A stretch of 64,000 nucleotides of DNA from Lachnospiraceae bacterium (GTDB lineage Bacteria; Bacillota; Clostridia; Lachnospirales; Lachnospiraceae), in contig JAFRSD010000043.1 in NCBI GenBank assembly GCA_017427775.1, forward strand, positions 47,187 to 111,186, read 5' to 3'. Shown here piece by piece: positions 47,113 through 54,498 of the stretch (positions are counted from its first letter, which is position 1; every line of letters starts with the position of its first letter). The notes below the pieces were generated by a model. That model worked only from the letters and a program-made list of their open reading frames with translations. It did no database searches and had not been told where the DNA came from. A program made the translations under genes and the position numbers.

Positions 47113-47164
47113 GTCGTTATTCTTTTCTTTCAAGATCACTCCTGCCCGTCGTTATTCTTTTCTT
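47099..47164. repeat. 31-bp direct duplication at the end of the methyltransferase gene
   Basis: GATCACTCCTGCCCG... occurs at 47099-47129 and again at 47134-47164, period 35, identical over 31 bases. The second copy encodes the last residues of the methyltransferase (KNNDGQE and stop); the first lies beyond the stop and supplies one arm of the terminator. Confidence 0.9.
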
Positions 47165-48323
47165 CTGAATTGCCCTGAAGCAGTTTCCACAATGTCGGCT
47201 TCACATCGAAAGCCTCCATCGCCCGCTCCACTTCCGCCAAAGCCTGCCGCTTCACAACCGGCGGCCGGAAACAGCGTACCGCACGGATCAGCAGATTCTT
47301 CGGCGTATGCGCCATATCGATAAACTCCAGCACCTGCGTCTTATAGCCGTGCGCGGTCAGCAGATCGGCCCGGATTGCGTCCGTGAGAAGCGCGGCCGTA
47401 CGCTCCTTGATAATTCCGTAATTGGTCAGCACAGAAAGCTCTTGCGAGCGGATCTGTCGGTTCAGCTCGTGCTGGCAGCACGGAACGGAAAGAATGACCT
47501 TCGCGTTGCGCTGAACCGCATGATACAGTGCATAATCGGTCGCCGTGTCGCAGGCGTGCAGCGTAACCACCATATCCGCCTCCGCGCCCTGATACAGGCT
47601 TACGTCTCCGACCTGAAAATGCAGGTTCCGATATCCGTATTTCTCCGCGGCAAGATTGCACTCCGCGATCACGTCTTCCTTCAGATCGAGCCCCGTGACT
47701 TCCACCTCACGCTTCCAAATTTCTGTGAAATAATAGTACAGGACAAATGTGAGGTAAGATTTGCCGCAGCCGAAGTCGACGATATGAAGCGTTCCCTCCT
47801 TCGGAAGGTCCTCATAGCAGTCATCCACCATCTCGAGGAAACGGTTGATCTGACGGAATTTGTCCTGCATCGAATTGACAACCTTGCCCTCTTTCGTGAA
47901 GACCCCCATATCCACAAGCGGCGGAACGTCGGTTCCTTCGCTGATCAGATAATTCTTCTTTCGGTTATGGGAAAGCTGCTTCTCCTTTGCCGGAGCCGCC
48001 TCCTTATGTTTCGTAACGAAAACTTTGCCGCCCTTTGAAATCTTATACTCAACATTGACCGTCTCGCCCTGCGCGTCAATCGTCAGGTTCAGCTGGCGCA
48101 TATGCGTCCCAAACAGTTTAACGGCTTCATCGGCGGCCTCGTCGGCCGTCATGTTTTTATGAAATACCTGCTTTTCGGTGTGGCATTCCTGCTGAAATCC
48201 CTTATCCTTTCGGACAAATATGATGCGCCGGTACGGTTCCGAGCGGTCCGCGGGATTGCTGCATACCATGCGGCTCAAGCCGTCATGAAAGTATGCCCGA
48301 ATCTCTTCCGAATAGTCATTCAT
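47136..48323 (-). CDS. Class I SAM-dependent methyltransferase (METTL25/Methyltransf_32-like)
   Basis: 395 residues. The N-terminal 150 residues are an unknown mixed domain. SAM motif I is HIVDFGCGKSYLTFVLYYYF, motif II EVTGLDLKEDVI, and a VTLHACDTATDYAL motif follows, with a conserved SVPCCQHELNRQ. The LHACDTATD and PCCQHE patterns are those of the Methyltransf_32 family; the substrate is unknown (RNA suspected). Its start overlaps the preceding membrane protein gene by 8 bases. Confidence 0.85.
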   Translation of the reverse strand: MNDYSEEIRAYFHDGLSRMVCSNPADRSEPYRRIIFVRKDKGFQQECHTEKQVFHKNMTADEAADEAVKLFGTHMRQLNLTIDAQGETVNVEYKISKGGKVFVTKHKEAAPAKEKQLSHNRKKNYLISEGTDVPPLVDMGVFTKEGKVVNSMQDKFRQINRFLEMVDDCYEDLPKEGTLHIVDFGCGKSYLTFVLYYYFTEIWKREVEVTGLDLKEDVIAECNLAAEKYGYRNLHFQVGDVSLYQGAEADMVVTLHACDTATDYALYHAVQRNAKVILSVPCCQHELNRQIRSQELSVLTNYGIIKERTAALLTDAIRADLLTAHGYKTQVLEFIDMAHTPKNLLIRAVRCFRPPVVKRQALAEVERAMEAFDVKPTLWKLLQGNSEEKNNDGQE

Positions 48324-48912
48324 TGTTTTCTACTCCAGTAGAATAATATCTCTTATGCTTTGTTCTCTGTAGGAACATCCAAATTCCCGCAAGCATTACA
48401 ACCGCATACAGGGTTGCGAAACCTGCCTGTGCAACCGGTGGAACTTCCACGGAAAATAAAGCCGCCAGCCCTAACGAAAGGATGATCAGCAGCGGAACAA
48501 GGATCACGCTGAGCGCGCCCTTCCAGAGCCCGCTGTCATCGTTGATCTCACAGCTGCGGACCGACCCTTTTATAAATACATCCCTGTCGGGAACAATCCG
48601 GTAATGTCCGTCCAGGCACACCAAGGACAAGCCAACCGTTCCCTCCGTACCCGGCGCGATCGTTCCCGCGAACTCCGCGCGGAACGGAGACGGAATATCT
48701 GACCCGTAGCGGATTCTCTTTCCGAATATCGAAGACAGGTAGGTCTTGAACAGTTCCGATTTGGAAGGTCTGTTCCCATTCGGAACCTGCTCCGCTAAAA
48801 CCTTCACGCCCTGCCCATCCTGGACGGATATTTCGCTACGCTCTTCCCCGTCCAGGATGACACGGACGGCTGAGCCGATGGGGCAATGCACTTTTACGGT
48901 AATTTCACTCAT
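48316..48912 (-). CDS. Two-TM membrane protein of unknown function
   Basis: 198 residues from ATG 48912. The N-terminal 130 residues are beta-rich (ITVKVHCPIGSAVRVILDGEE), apparently cytoplasmic; two membrane helices follow (about 140-160 and 165-185) and then a basic tail. No family recognised. Coupled to the methyltransferase gene by overlap. Confidence 0.65.
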   Translation of the reverse strand: MSEITVKVHCPIGSAVRVILDGEERSEISVQDGQGVKVLAEQVPNGNRPSKSELFKTYLSSIFGKRIRYGSDIPSPFRAEFAGTIAPGTEGTVGLSLVCLDGHYRIVPDRDVFIKGSVRSCEINDDSGLWKGALSVILVPLLIILSLGLAALFSVEVPPVAQAGFATLYAVVMLAGIWMFLQRTKHKRYYSTGVENNE

Positions 48913-48988
48913 TCTCAACTCTCCATAGTGCCGCATTCATGAGTTTCAGTATAGCATCAGCCAAAAGAAAAGTCAAAAACCTTGGGAC

Positions 48989-49101
48989 CCGGACTGCCTC
49001 GGAGGGAGGCAGCCTCAGAAACTGAATTCTTCGCATGCCTCCCTCCGGGCGCGTCCACTTCCCGAAAGTAAACATCCCGTCCTCCCTCCGAGGCAGTCCG
49101 G
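48989..49101. repeat. 113-bp element with perfect 21-bp terminal inverted repeats
   Basis: Left arm CCGGACTGCCTCGGAGGGAG... (48989-49009) is the exact reverse complement of the right arm (49081-49101). A third partial copy, GCCTCCCTCCGG, lies in the loop at 49037-49048 and can pair with the left arm instead. It sits between the ABC-2 permease and the small membrane protein. Reading the minus strand, the structure is followed by GGTTTTTGACTTTTC, so it could also act as a terminator. No target-site duplication is obvious. Confidence 0.75.
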
Positions 49102-49119
49102 TGTTTGGTAATGTTTCGT

Positions 49120-49902
49120 TTACTCGTCGAAGTCTTCTTTCTTCTCGTAGAGTTCCGATGTAATAAACATGGAAATGAGGAATGTTGCCACTGCAAGGAT
49201 TACAACCACCACAGATACCAGGATGACCTTGGTCCTGTATGTTTCCATCGCCTTCGTGATGATGCTTAAATCCCAGTTGCTGAAGACATCGAGGTCTCCG
49301 AAGAGCAGATAGGCAAGCGCGGCAATTCCGAGTGCCATGACCAAAGCGATTTTGAAGCGCATGGCACGGGCGCGGCCGAGGATTAAAAACAGGCCGAGTT
49401 CAATTGCCGTAAAGAACAGCACGGTGCTTATGAATATCGGAGAAACCTTGAAAAATGCTTTGGAAAGATTCGCCGCCATCGGCGCAGCATTTCCCATAAA
49501 GGCCAATCCCGCAAAATGCCACACAAGGTACAATCCGTAAATAAGCGCGGAAGCAATTCCGATAAACGCGAACTTTGCCGCAACATACGTTTTCTTTCTA
49601 AACGGCATCGACATCAGGTAGCTGCGGATTTTATTCTTCTCATCAAACTCTACCAGCTTCGATGCCAGCCGGTTGACATAGTAACTTCCGGAAAATAATA
49701 TGCAAAACTCTCCGAGGAAGAAAAGAAGATCGATCAGGTTGGCTGTCTCGCCTTTATCATTGGTAAGCAGGGCCCCGTCACCGACAGACGTTCCCGGAAA
49801 TGCAATGCGAAGCACAATATACACTGCGCTCAGCGCAGCCAGGATTGCCACGATTCTCTTTCCCCGCACGGCCGCGTAATCTTTATACAATAAACCGCTC
49901 AT
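49120..49902 (-). CDS. ABC-2 type transporter permease
   Basis: 260 residues, six membrane segments typical of ABC-2 permeases, with a cytoplasmic EFDEKNKIRSYLMSMPFRKKTYVAAKF coupling segment after helix 2. Its first base overlaps the stop of the preceding permease, so the two are translated together. They probably form a heterodimer served by the ATPase at 50696-51562. Confidence 0.85.
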   Translation of the reverse strand: MSGLLYKDYAAVRGKRIVAILAALSAVYIVLRIAFPGTSVGDGALLTNDKGETANLIDLLFFLGEFCILFSGSYYVNRLASKLVEFDEKNKIRSYLMSMPFRKKTYVAAKFAFIGIASALIYGLYLVWHFAGLAFMGNAAPMAANLSKAFFKVSPIFISTVLFFTAIELGLFLILGRARAMRFKIALVMALGIAALAYLLFGDLDVFSNWDLSIITKAMETYRTKVILVSVVVVILAVATFLISMFITSELYEKKEDFDE

Positions 49903-50699
49903 CAGATCACACCCCGCTTTCTTTCGGTAAGCGCAAGGGATGCCGCATACGAACCGATGCTGACGCCTGCCGCGATCAGAAGAAGCACCCAGTACTTTTC
50001 CTTGATGAAATTGAGCGCATCGAACAGAAACGAAAGGTCTCCGCTTCCGTTATTCTGCTCCGCATTTGCCGCAACATTGTTTGCAATCTTTCGGATGTTT
50101 CCGATGTTTACAAGGATGAAGGAAACGGCCATCACAAGAATGGAAAGAATCTGCACATACTGTTCCTTCCCGTATCCGAGGAGGATGCAGAAGAAAATCA
50201 CCAACGCGCTGTAGATGCTCATGATCGACGCACAGGAAATGATGATGCCGAACAGACCGGAAAATGTGATGATATCCGTGAGCGCGCCGAGCACTGCCGC
50301 CAGCACCACATCGATCAAAACGCCGATGCCGAACAGCGCGTAAATCGTACAGTACCGGGACAGCAGCCGTTTCCACCTCGGAACCGGCAGCGCCGCCGAG
50401 ACTCTTGCGAAGCCTGCTTTGCCGTCGGCCTCGAACACATTTGCCATATCCCCGATCGTGGCAATCGGCAACAGCATGAAAAGTACCAATGCAAGCGTTC
50501 CGATGTTCCGGACATCCGTATGACTCATGTCATCGGTTCTCATCATCTCCCGTCCTGCCTCGGCAAGGTTACCGAACCTTGCGCTCAGCGCATACAGCAA
50601 CGACACGATGATAACACCGACGATGACATAGCAGAACACGGTAAGCTGCTTTTTTAGGCACATGACGTCTTTCAGAATCAGACCTTTCATCGTGCTCAC
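49902..50699 (-). CDS. ABC-2 type transporter permease
   Basis: 265 residues, six membrane segments. The cytoplasmic segment after helix 2 (VFEADGKAGFARVSAALPVPRWKRLLSRY) resembles that of the next permease. The start overlaps the ATPase stop by 4 bases (ATGA). Second gene of the three-gene transporter. Confidence 0.85.
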   Translation of the reverse strand: MSTMKGLILKDVMCLKKQLTVFCYVIVGVIIVSLLYALSARFGNLAEAGREMMRTDDMSHTDVRNIGTLALVLFMLLPIATIGDMANVFEADGKAGFARVSAALPVPRWKRLLSRYCTIYALFGIGVLIDVVLAAVLGALTDIITFSGLFGIIISCASIMSIYSALVIFFCILLGYGKEQYVQILSILVMAVSFILVNIGNIRKIANNVAANAEQNNGSGDLSFLFDALNFIKEKYWVLLLIAAGVSIGSYAASLALTERKRGVI

Positions 50700-51562
50700 C
50701 TCTTTCCGCTGACGTAGTGAATCATAATCTGCTCAAGCGTGGCGGGTTCCATGACCATGTCAGGGTACAATTTGGCCGCAGCTTCGCGGTCGTTTACCAA
50801 TGCTTCCGCGCCGATGCTGCTGACTTCGCCGTGCACCACAAGCGCTTCGCTCACTCTCGCGAAATCATCCTTTTTACACTTAAGAATTCCGTGCTTTTCA
50901 AGGATCTCATCCTTATTGCCCGCAAGCACGATCCGCCCGCCGTTAATGAAGACAACCTCATCCGCCAGCTTTTCAAGATCCCCCGTGATATGAGAGGAAA
51001 GAAGAATCGTATGGTCATCCTCGACAACATATTCACGGAATATGTCAAGCATCTCATTTCTGACAACCGGATCAAGTCCGCTCGTCGGCTCATCCATGAT
51101 CAGAAGCCTTGCGTGATGCGACAAAGCCACCGCAATCTGCAGTTTCATCCGCATGCCTCGGGAAAATGAGCCGCACCTTTTCTTCGTCGGCAGCGAGAAC
51201 CGTTTCAGGTAATCAAAGAATACCTGCTCGTCCCAGTTTCGGTAGATATGCTTCATCATGATATTGATGTCCCGGGCGGTCATAAACTCGTGGAAGCCCA
51301 TCTCATCATAAACAACGCCGATATCCTCCCTGAGTTTCGCGCTGTCTCCGTCTACCGCTTCGCCGAACAGTTTGATCTCACCGCTGTCCCGCTTGATCAC
51401 ATCAAGGATCAGGTTGATGGTCGTCGTCTTTCCGGCGCCGTTCTGTCCGATAAATCCGCACACCGAACCCTCCGGAACGACAAAACTCACATTGTCCAGC
51501 TTGAAGTCACCGTAATCCTTCGTAACATTCTTCAATTCTATTACATTTTTCGTTGTTTCCAT
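50696..51562 (-). CDS. ABC transporter ATP-binding protein
   Basis: 288 residues. Walker A GQNGAGKTTTINL, signature FSRGMRMKLQIAVAL (degenerate, usually LSGG), Walker B LLIMDEPTSGLDP, and the H-loop SSHITGD. The C-terminal 70 residues are an accessory domain as in export-type ABC-2 ATPases (BcrA/YtrB class). It follows the GntR gene. Confidence 0.93.
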   Translation of the reverse strand: METTKNVIELKNVTKDYGDFKLDNVSFVVPEGSVCGFIGQNGAGKTTTINLILDVIKRDSGEIKLFGEAVDGDSAKLREDIGVVYDEMGFHEFMTARDINIMMKHIYRNWDEQVFFDYLKRFSLPTKKRCGSFSRGMRMKLQIAVALSHHARLLIMDEPTSGLDPVVRNEMLDIFREYVVEDDHTILLSSHITGDLEKLADEVVFINGGRIVLAGNKDEILEKHGILKCKKDDFARVSEALVVHGEVSSIGAEALVNDREAAAKLYPDMVMEPATLEQIMIHYVSGKR

Positions 51563-51644
51563 AGTTGCACCTGCCGGTTATCCTACTGCGTTCCGCCCCG
51601 GTCCGATTGGCCGTTGAGGGCAAATCCGACTACGTCAAGTCGGC

Positions 51645-52028
51645 TTAACTCCGGCTTTTCTCCTCATAAAGAAGTCTTAACATTTCCTGCATTTCTTCGC
51701 ATGAAATCTTTCCGATTAAAGCCTTGTCAACCGCCTTGTCAAGATACTCTTCGATCGCCACAAGCATACTTTCGCGGACCAGCTCGGCGTTCATGCCTTT
51801 GACAAAGCTTCCTTTTCCGACAACGGATTCAATAAAGCCGTCCCGTTCCAGATCTTCAAATGCCCGCTTGGTCGTGATAATGCTTACCTTCAGGTCTTTC
51901 GCGAGCACCCTCATCGACGGAATGGCATCTCCCGCCTTGAGCTCTCCGGTAAGAATCATGCTTTTGATCTGCTCCTCAATCTGCTCATAAATCGGCACAC
52001 CCGAAGCATTACTGATAATAATATCCAT
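51645..52028 (-). CDS. GntR-family regulator, YtrA subfamily
   Basis: 127 residues from ATG 52028 (AAAGGA upstream). The winged helix starts GVPIYEQIEEQIKSMILTGELKAGDAIPSMRVLAKDLKVS and ends GFIESVVGKGSFVKG. A short C-terminal helical dimerisation arm replaces the effector domain, which defines YtrA-type GntR proteins. These repress their own ABC transporter operon and respond to cell-wall antibiotics. It is the first gene of the transporter operon and likely binds at 52073-52125. Confidence 0.92.
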   Translation of the reverse strand: MDIIISNASGVPIYEQIEEQIKSMILTGELKAGDAIPSMRVLAKDLKVSIITTKRAFEDLERDGFIESVVGKGSFVKGMNAELVRESMLVAIEEYLDKAVDKALIGKISCEEMQEMLRLLYEEKSRS

Positions 52029-52072
52029 ATGGTATCCTTTGCGCACCCGGGTGACCTGCGCATGCCGCCCGG

Positions 52073-52088
52073 TACAATAATTATTGTA
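52073..52088. promoter_or_regulatory. Perfect 16-bp palindrome, candidate GntR operator
   Basis: TACAATAATTATTGTA, just downstream of the -10 at 52096-52101 and within the 5' leader of the GntR gene. Confidence 0.6.
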
Positions 52089-52095
52089 TATATGC

Positions 52096-52125
52096 ATTAT
52101 ATACACTTATATACACATTTGTCAA
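52096..52125 (-). promoter_or_regulatory. Promoter of the GntR-ABC operon with 10-bp tandem repeats in its spacer
   Basis: Minus strand TTGACA (52120-52125), 18-bp spacer, TATAAT (52096-52101). The spacer overlaps two exact tandem copies of TTATATACAC (plus strand, 52097-52106 and 52107-52116), one helical turn apart, a plausible regulator site. Confidence 0.75.
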
Positions 52126-52140
52126 CACTTCTTTTCACAA

Positions 52141-52172
52141 AAAAGCGGAATCCTTTATCGAATTCCGCTTTT
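52141..52172. terminator. Bidirectional terminator-like hairpin
   Basis: 11-bp perfect stem AAAAGCGGAAT / ATTCCGCTTTT, T-run on both strands. It probably isolates the GntR operon from the OLD-like gene upstream. Confidence 0.75.
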
Positions 52173-52474
52173 GTACTCTTATGCTGTTATTTCCGTGACA
52201 GATGAATAGTATCTTAATCATATCGTTTTTCCTTGTTTTATCAGGGTTTTAGCACCTTTTTCATTTTCATTTGCCGGCATAATATATGCATATTTTGGCA
52301 TATTTACCCCGGCAAAAGGTGTAAAGTACAGGAAATATTCATGTCGCTATAGTCGGATAGCCCTCTATGTTGTCCTATCATATTTGAATCCTCCCAAAAA
52401 CATGCTATCGCAACGAATTAAGTAACATTTTTTATCTTTTCGGGACTTTCTAGTCGAATGTATGTTACGCTCCT
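52173..52474. other. AT-rich gap between the GntR operon and the OLD-like gene
   Basis: No convincing gene. It contains a nested inverted repeat: CACCTT (52253-52258) with AAGGTG (52316-52321) outside, and TTGCCGG (52271-52277) with CCGGCAA (52309-52315) inside, enclosing an AT-rich loop with the palindrome ATATGCATAT. It may mark the junction of an inserted segment. Confidence 0.5.
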
Positions 52475-54034
52475 CTAATTATCTGGTTCTATCACTTCAG
52501 CATTTTGGCTAATGTCAGATATAAATGATCTCATATCCATAATTGATTGCCTTAATTCAGCTTTTGTATATCTCGTATTTAAGTGATTCTCTGGATGATG
52601 TATTTGATGTCGGATATACTCTGTTAAAGTTTTCTGCTCATCTCGAACACTACCGTTATATAACTGACGATGATATAGTCTTGTAGGTTTTCCTTGCATA
52701 TACTCATTTCGCCAGCCCTGATATTCTATATATGCGTACAGTTCATCGTGATACTCTTCTGTCACATCTCCAAATGCCAAATAATTAACTTCATTTAGAG
52801 AGGGGTATCTTAATTGTCCTTCCTCAACTCCATGTACCGCTTTACCAAATTCTTCATCAATTATAACTCGTAGATTCAAATATTCTAACTGCTTTACCAT
52901 CACGCTACTGTGGGTTGTGATAATCACCTGTACATTGTCCGTACTTGCCAGAGACTTTATAGCTTCTATAAGCTTAATCTGATTATCACCGTGCTGCGAT
53001 GTTTCGGGTTCTTCTATTGCATATATAACGCCCTTGTTATCTCCTTCCTCAAATCTACGTTCTACTTCACCTCTAAAAAAATTAAGTAGTATAAGTCGTT
53101 TTACACCACTTCCGCGCTTGTTTATTGGAATATCTTCATCTCCAGAAATTGAAACTCCCTTAAATACGTCTTGCCATTTTAAAGACTGAGCCGAAGGAAT
53201 TACTGGATTTAAGCTACTTGCAACAGACGGATCCATCTCCTGTAACTTATTCAAAGTTCTGGTAGCAACATCCTGTAGCTTTTGATGAACCTCATTGGCT
53301 ATCTCTTCCAATGAAGCTTGAAGCCTATCATCCTTCAGAATCTGTTTTACAGCCTCTTTTAACGGATCTTGTACTTCATTATCATCATCACTATTTTTCC
53401 TATCTGATTGGAATAAAGAGTATACCGGTAAATATGTTGCTATCTTATCCCAAATCTTTTTAGCATCTTCCTTGGTAACGTCTATTTCAATCTCATCCAA
53501 CGATAGATCATCTGAAAAATGCTCCCAGATTGCGGATCTAACAATAGAATTTACTGTTTGGTTATCACAAGTAATATTATTGTCTTGGATAATTTTCTTT
53601 AAATCGGAGTTTTTCTTAAGTAATAAATCACCACATCCAGGATTTGTAGGATGCAAAGCCTTTATATAAACCTTTTGTGCTCCTCCATTTTTATACTTTT
53701 TTATTATCTCCAAATCCCCATCCGCATTTAGCATATACTCCCTTGCTAATGATGTTTCAACAGACGAATCTATAATGATTTCATCTGGCAATTCTGAAAA
53801 CACCACCGATATAATCGTTTCTTGGTCATCTTCCCTTGCTGCAAAAATATTAACATCCGTTTTATCAATTTTTACAACTCCCTTACCTTCATTAAAGAAA
53901 ATATCCAGCGCCTCAAGGATTGAAGATTTACCTACATCATTTTTCCCAACAAATGCTGTTAAGTTATCAAACCCAACAATAGTTTCTCCCTTGTATCCCC
54001 TGAAATTTTTTATTTTCAATGACTTAATCTTCAA
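52475..54034 (-). CDS. OLD-like AAA ATPase, candidate phage-defence protein
   Basis: 519 residues from TTG 54034, chosen because GGAGG is 7 bases upstream. The SMC-like ATPase has Walker A FVGKNDVGKSSILEALD (near residue 30), ABC signature region KRGSGVKRLILLN, Walker B VIYAIEEPETSQHG and the H-loop VIITTHSSVM. After the ATPase, where OLD nucleases have a TOPRIM domain, the sequence is a 130-residue helical domain with RHQIHHPENHLNTRYTKAEL and no DxD or Glu motif of TOPRIM. Coding DNA is clearly more AT-rich than its neighbours, suggesting transfer. No partner nuclease gene lies next to it. It could be a standalone anti-phage ATPase or part of a decayed pair. Confidence 0.75.
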   Translation of the reverse strand: MKIKSLKIKNFRGYKGETIVGFDNLTAFVGKNDVGKSSILEALDIFFNEGKGVVKIDKTDVNIFAAREDDQETIISVVFSELPDEIIIDSSVETSLAREYMLNADGDLEIIKKYKNGGAQKVYIKALHPTNPGCGDLLLKKNSDLKKIIQDNNITCDNQTVNSIVRSAIWEHFSDDLSLDEIEIDVTKEDAKKIWDKIATYLPVYSLFQSDRKNSDDDNEVQDPLKEAVKQILKDDRLQASLEEIANEVHQKLQDVATRTLNKLQEMDPSVASSLNPVIPSAQSLKWQDVFKGVSISGDEDIPINKRGSGVKRLILLNFFRGEVERRFEEGDNKGVIYAIEEPETSQHGDNQIKLIEAIKSLASTDNVQVIITTHSSVMVKQLEYLNLRVIIDEEFGKAVHGVEEGQLRYPSLNEVNYLAFGDVTEEYHDELYAYIEYQGWRNEYMQGKPTRLYHRQLYNGSVRDEQKTLTEYIRHQIHHPENHLNTRYTKAELRQSIMDMRSFISDISQNAEVIEPDN

Positions 54035-54142
54035 ACCGGTTCCTCCAACAATAAACACTTTTCCTGTATTTAATGGACAGAATGACCACCTAAAATGCAT
54101 GTCTTCTTGACATATCTACAGTTGGTTATGAACTTCATTTCA

Positions 54143-54238
54143 TTACCCAGCCATTCCTACTTCAATAAATCTGCCAAATACACCTCTCCACGCTTCAAAG
54201 AGCGTACTCTTTTGTGTATAAGAATTGCAATAATACAT
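54143..54238 (-). CDS. Possible 31-residue small protein
   Basis: ATG 54238 with GGGAGG 6 bases upstream. 31 codons (starts MYYCNSYTQK, ends FIEVGMAG) then TAA. It lies about 110 bases before the OLD-like gene, same strand. No family recognisable at this length. The only support is the good ribosome site and position. Confidence 0.3.
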   Translation of the reverse strand: MYYCNSYTQKSTLFEAWRGVFGRFIEVGMAG

Positions 54239-54498
54239 TTTTATCCTCCCAATCCCGAGCGCCTAATACAACATCTTCTAGAAAAAATATAATCCGGATT
54301 GTCACAAACAGATACTTTTGGTTCTCCTATAATATAATATATAAAACGTTATAAAAGATTAGTTATTAGTTATTTAGAAAATTAGAAAAGCACCCTGTTT
54401 CACATAGAGTGCTCTCTGCATTCATCAGGTATCCTCGAAAAATCTGCGCCAAAGTATAACAATATAAGCCATTTTCATTACAAAAAATATAAACTTTT
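54239..54498. other. AT-rich intergenic stretch
   Basis: No gene seen. It contains a run of overlapping TATAAT-like strings around 54331-54355 and an imperfect hairpin AGCACCCT...AGAGTGCT (54389-54414) that may follow the permease gene ending at 54499. Confidence 0.4.

Noticed and set aside
47099..47164. The 31-bp duplication as a CRISPR array fragment
   Set aside because: Only two copies with a 4-base gap, and one is coding. There are no spacers or cas genes.
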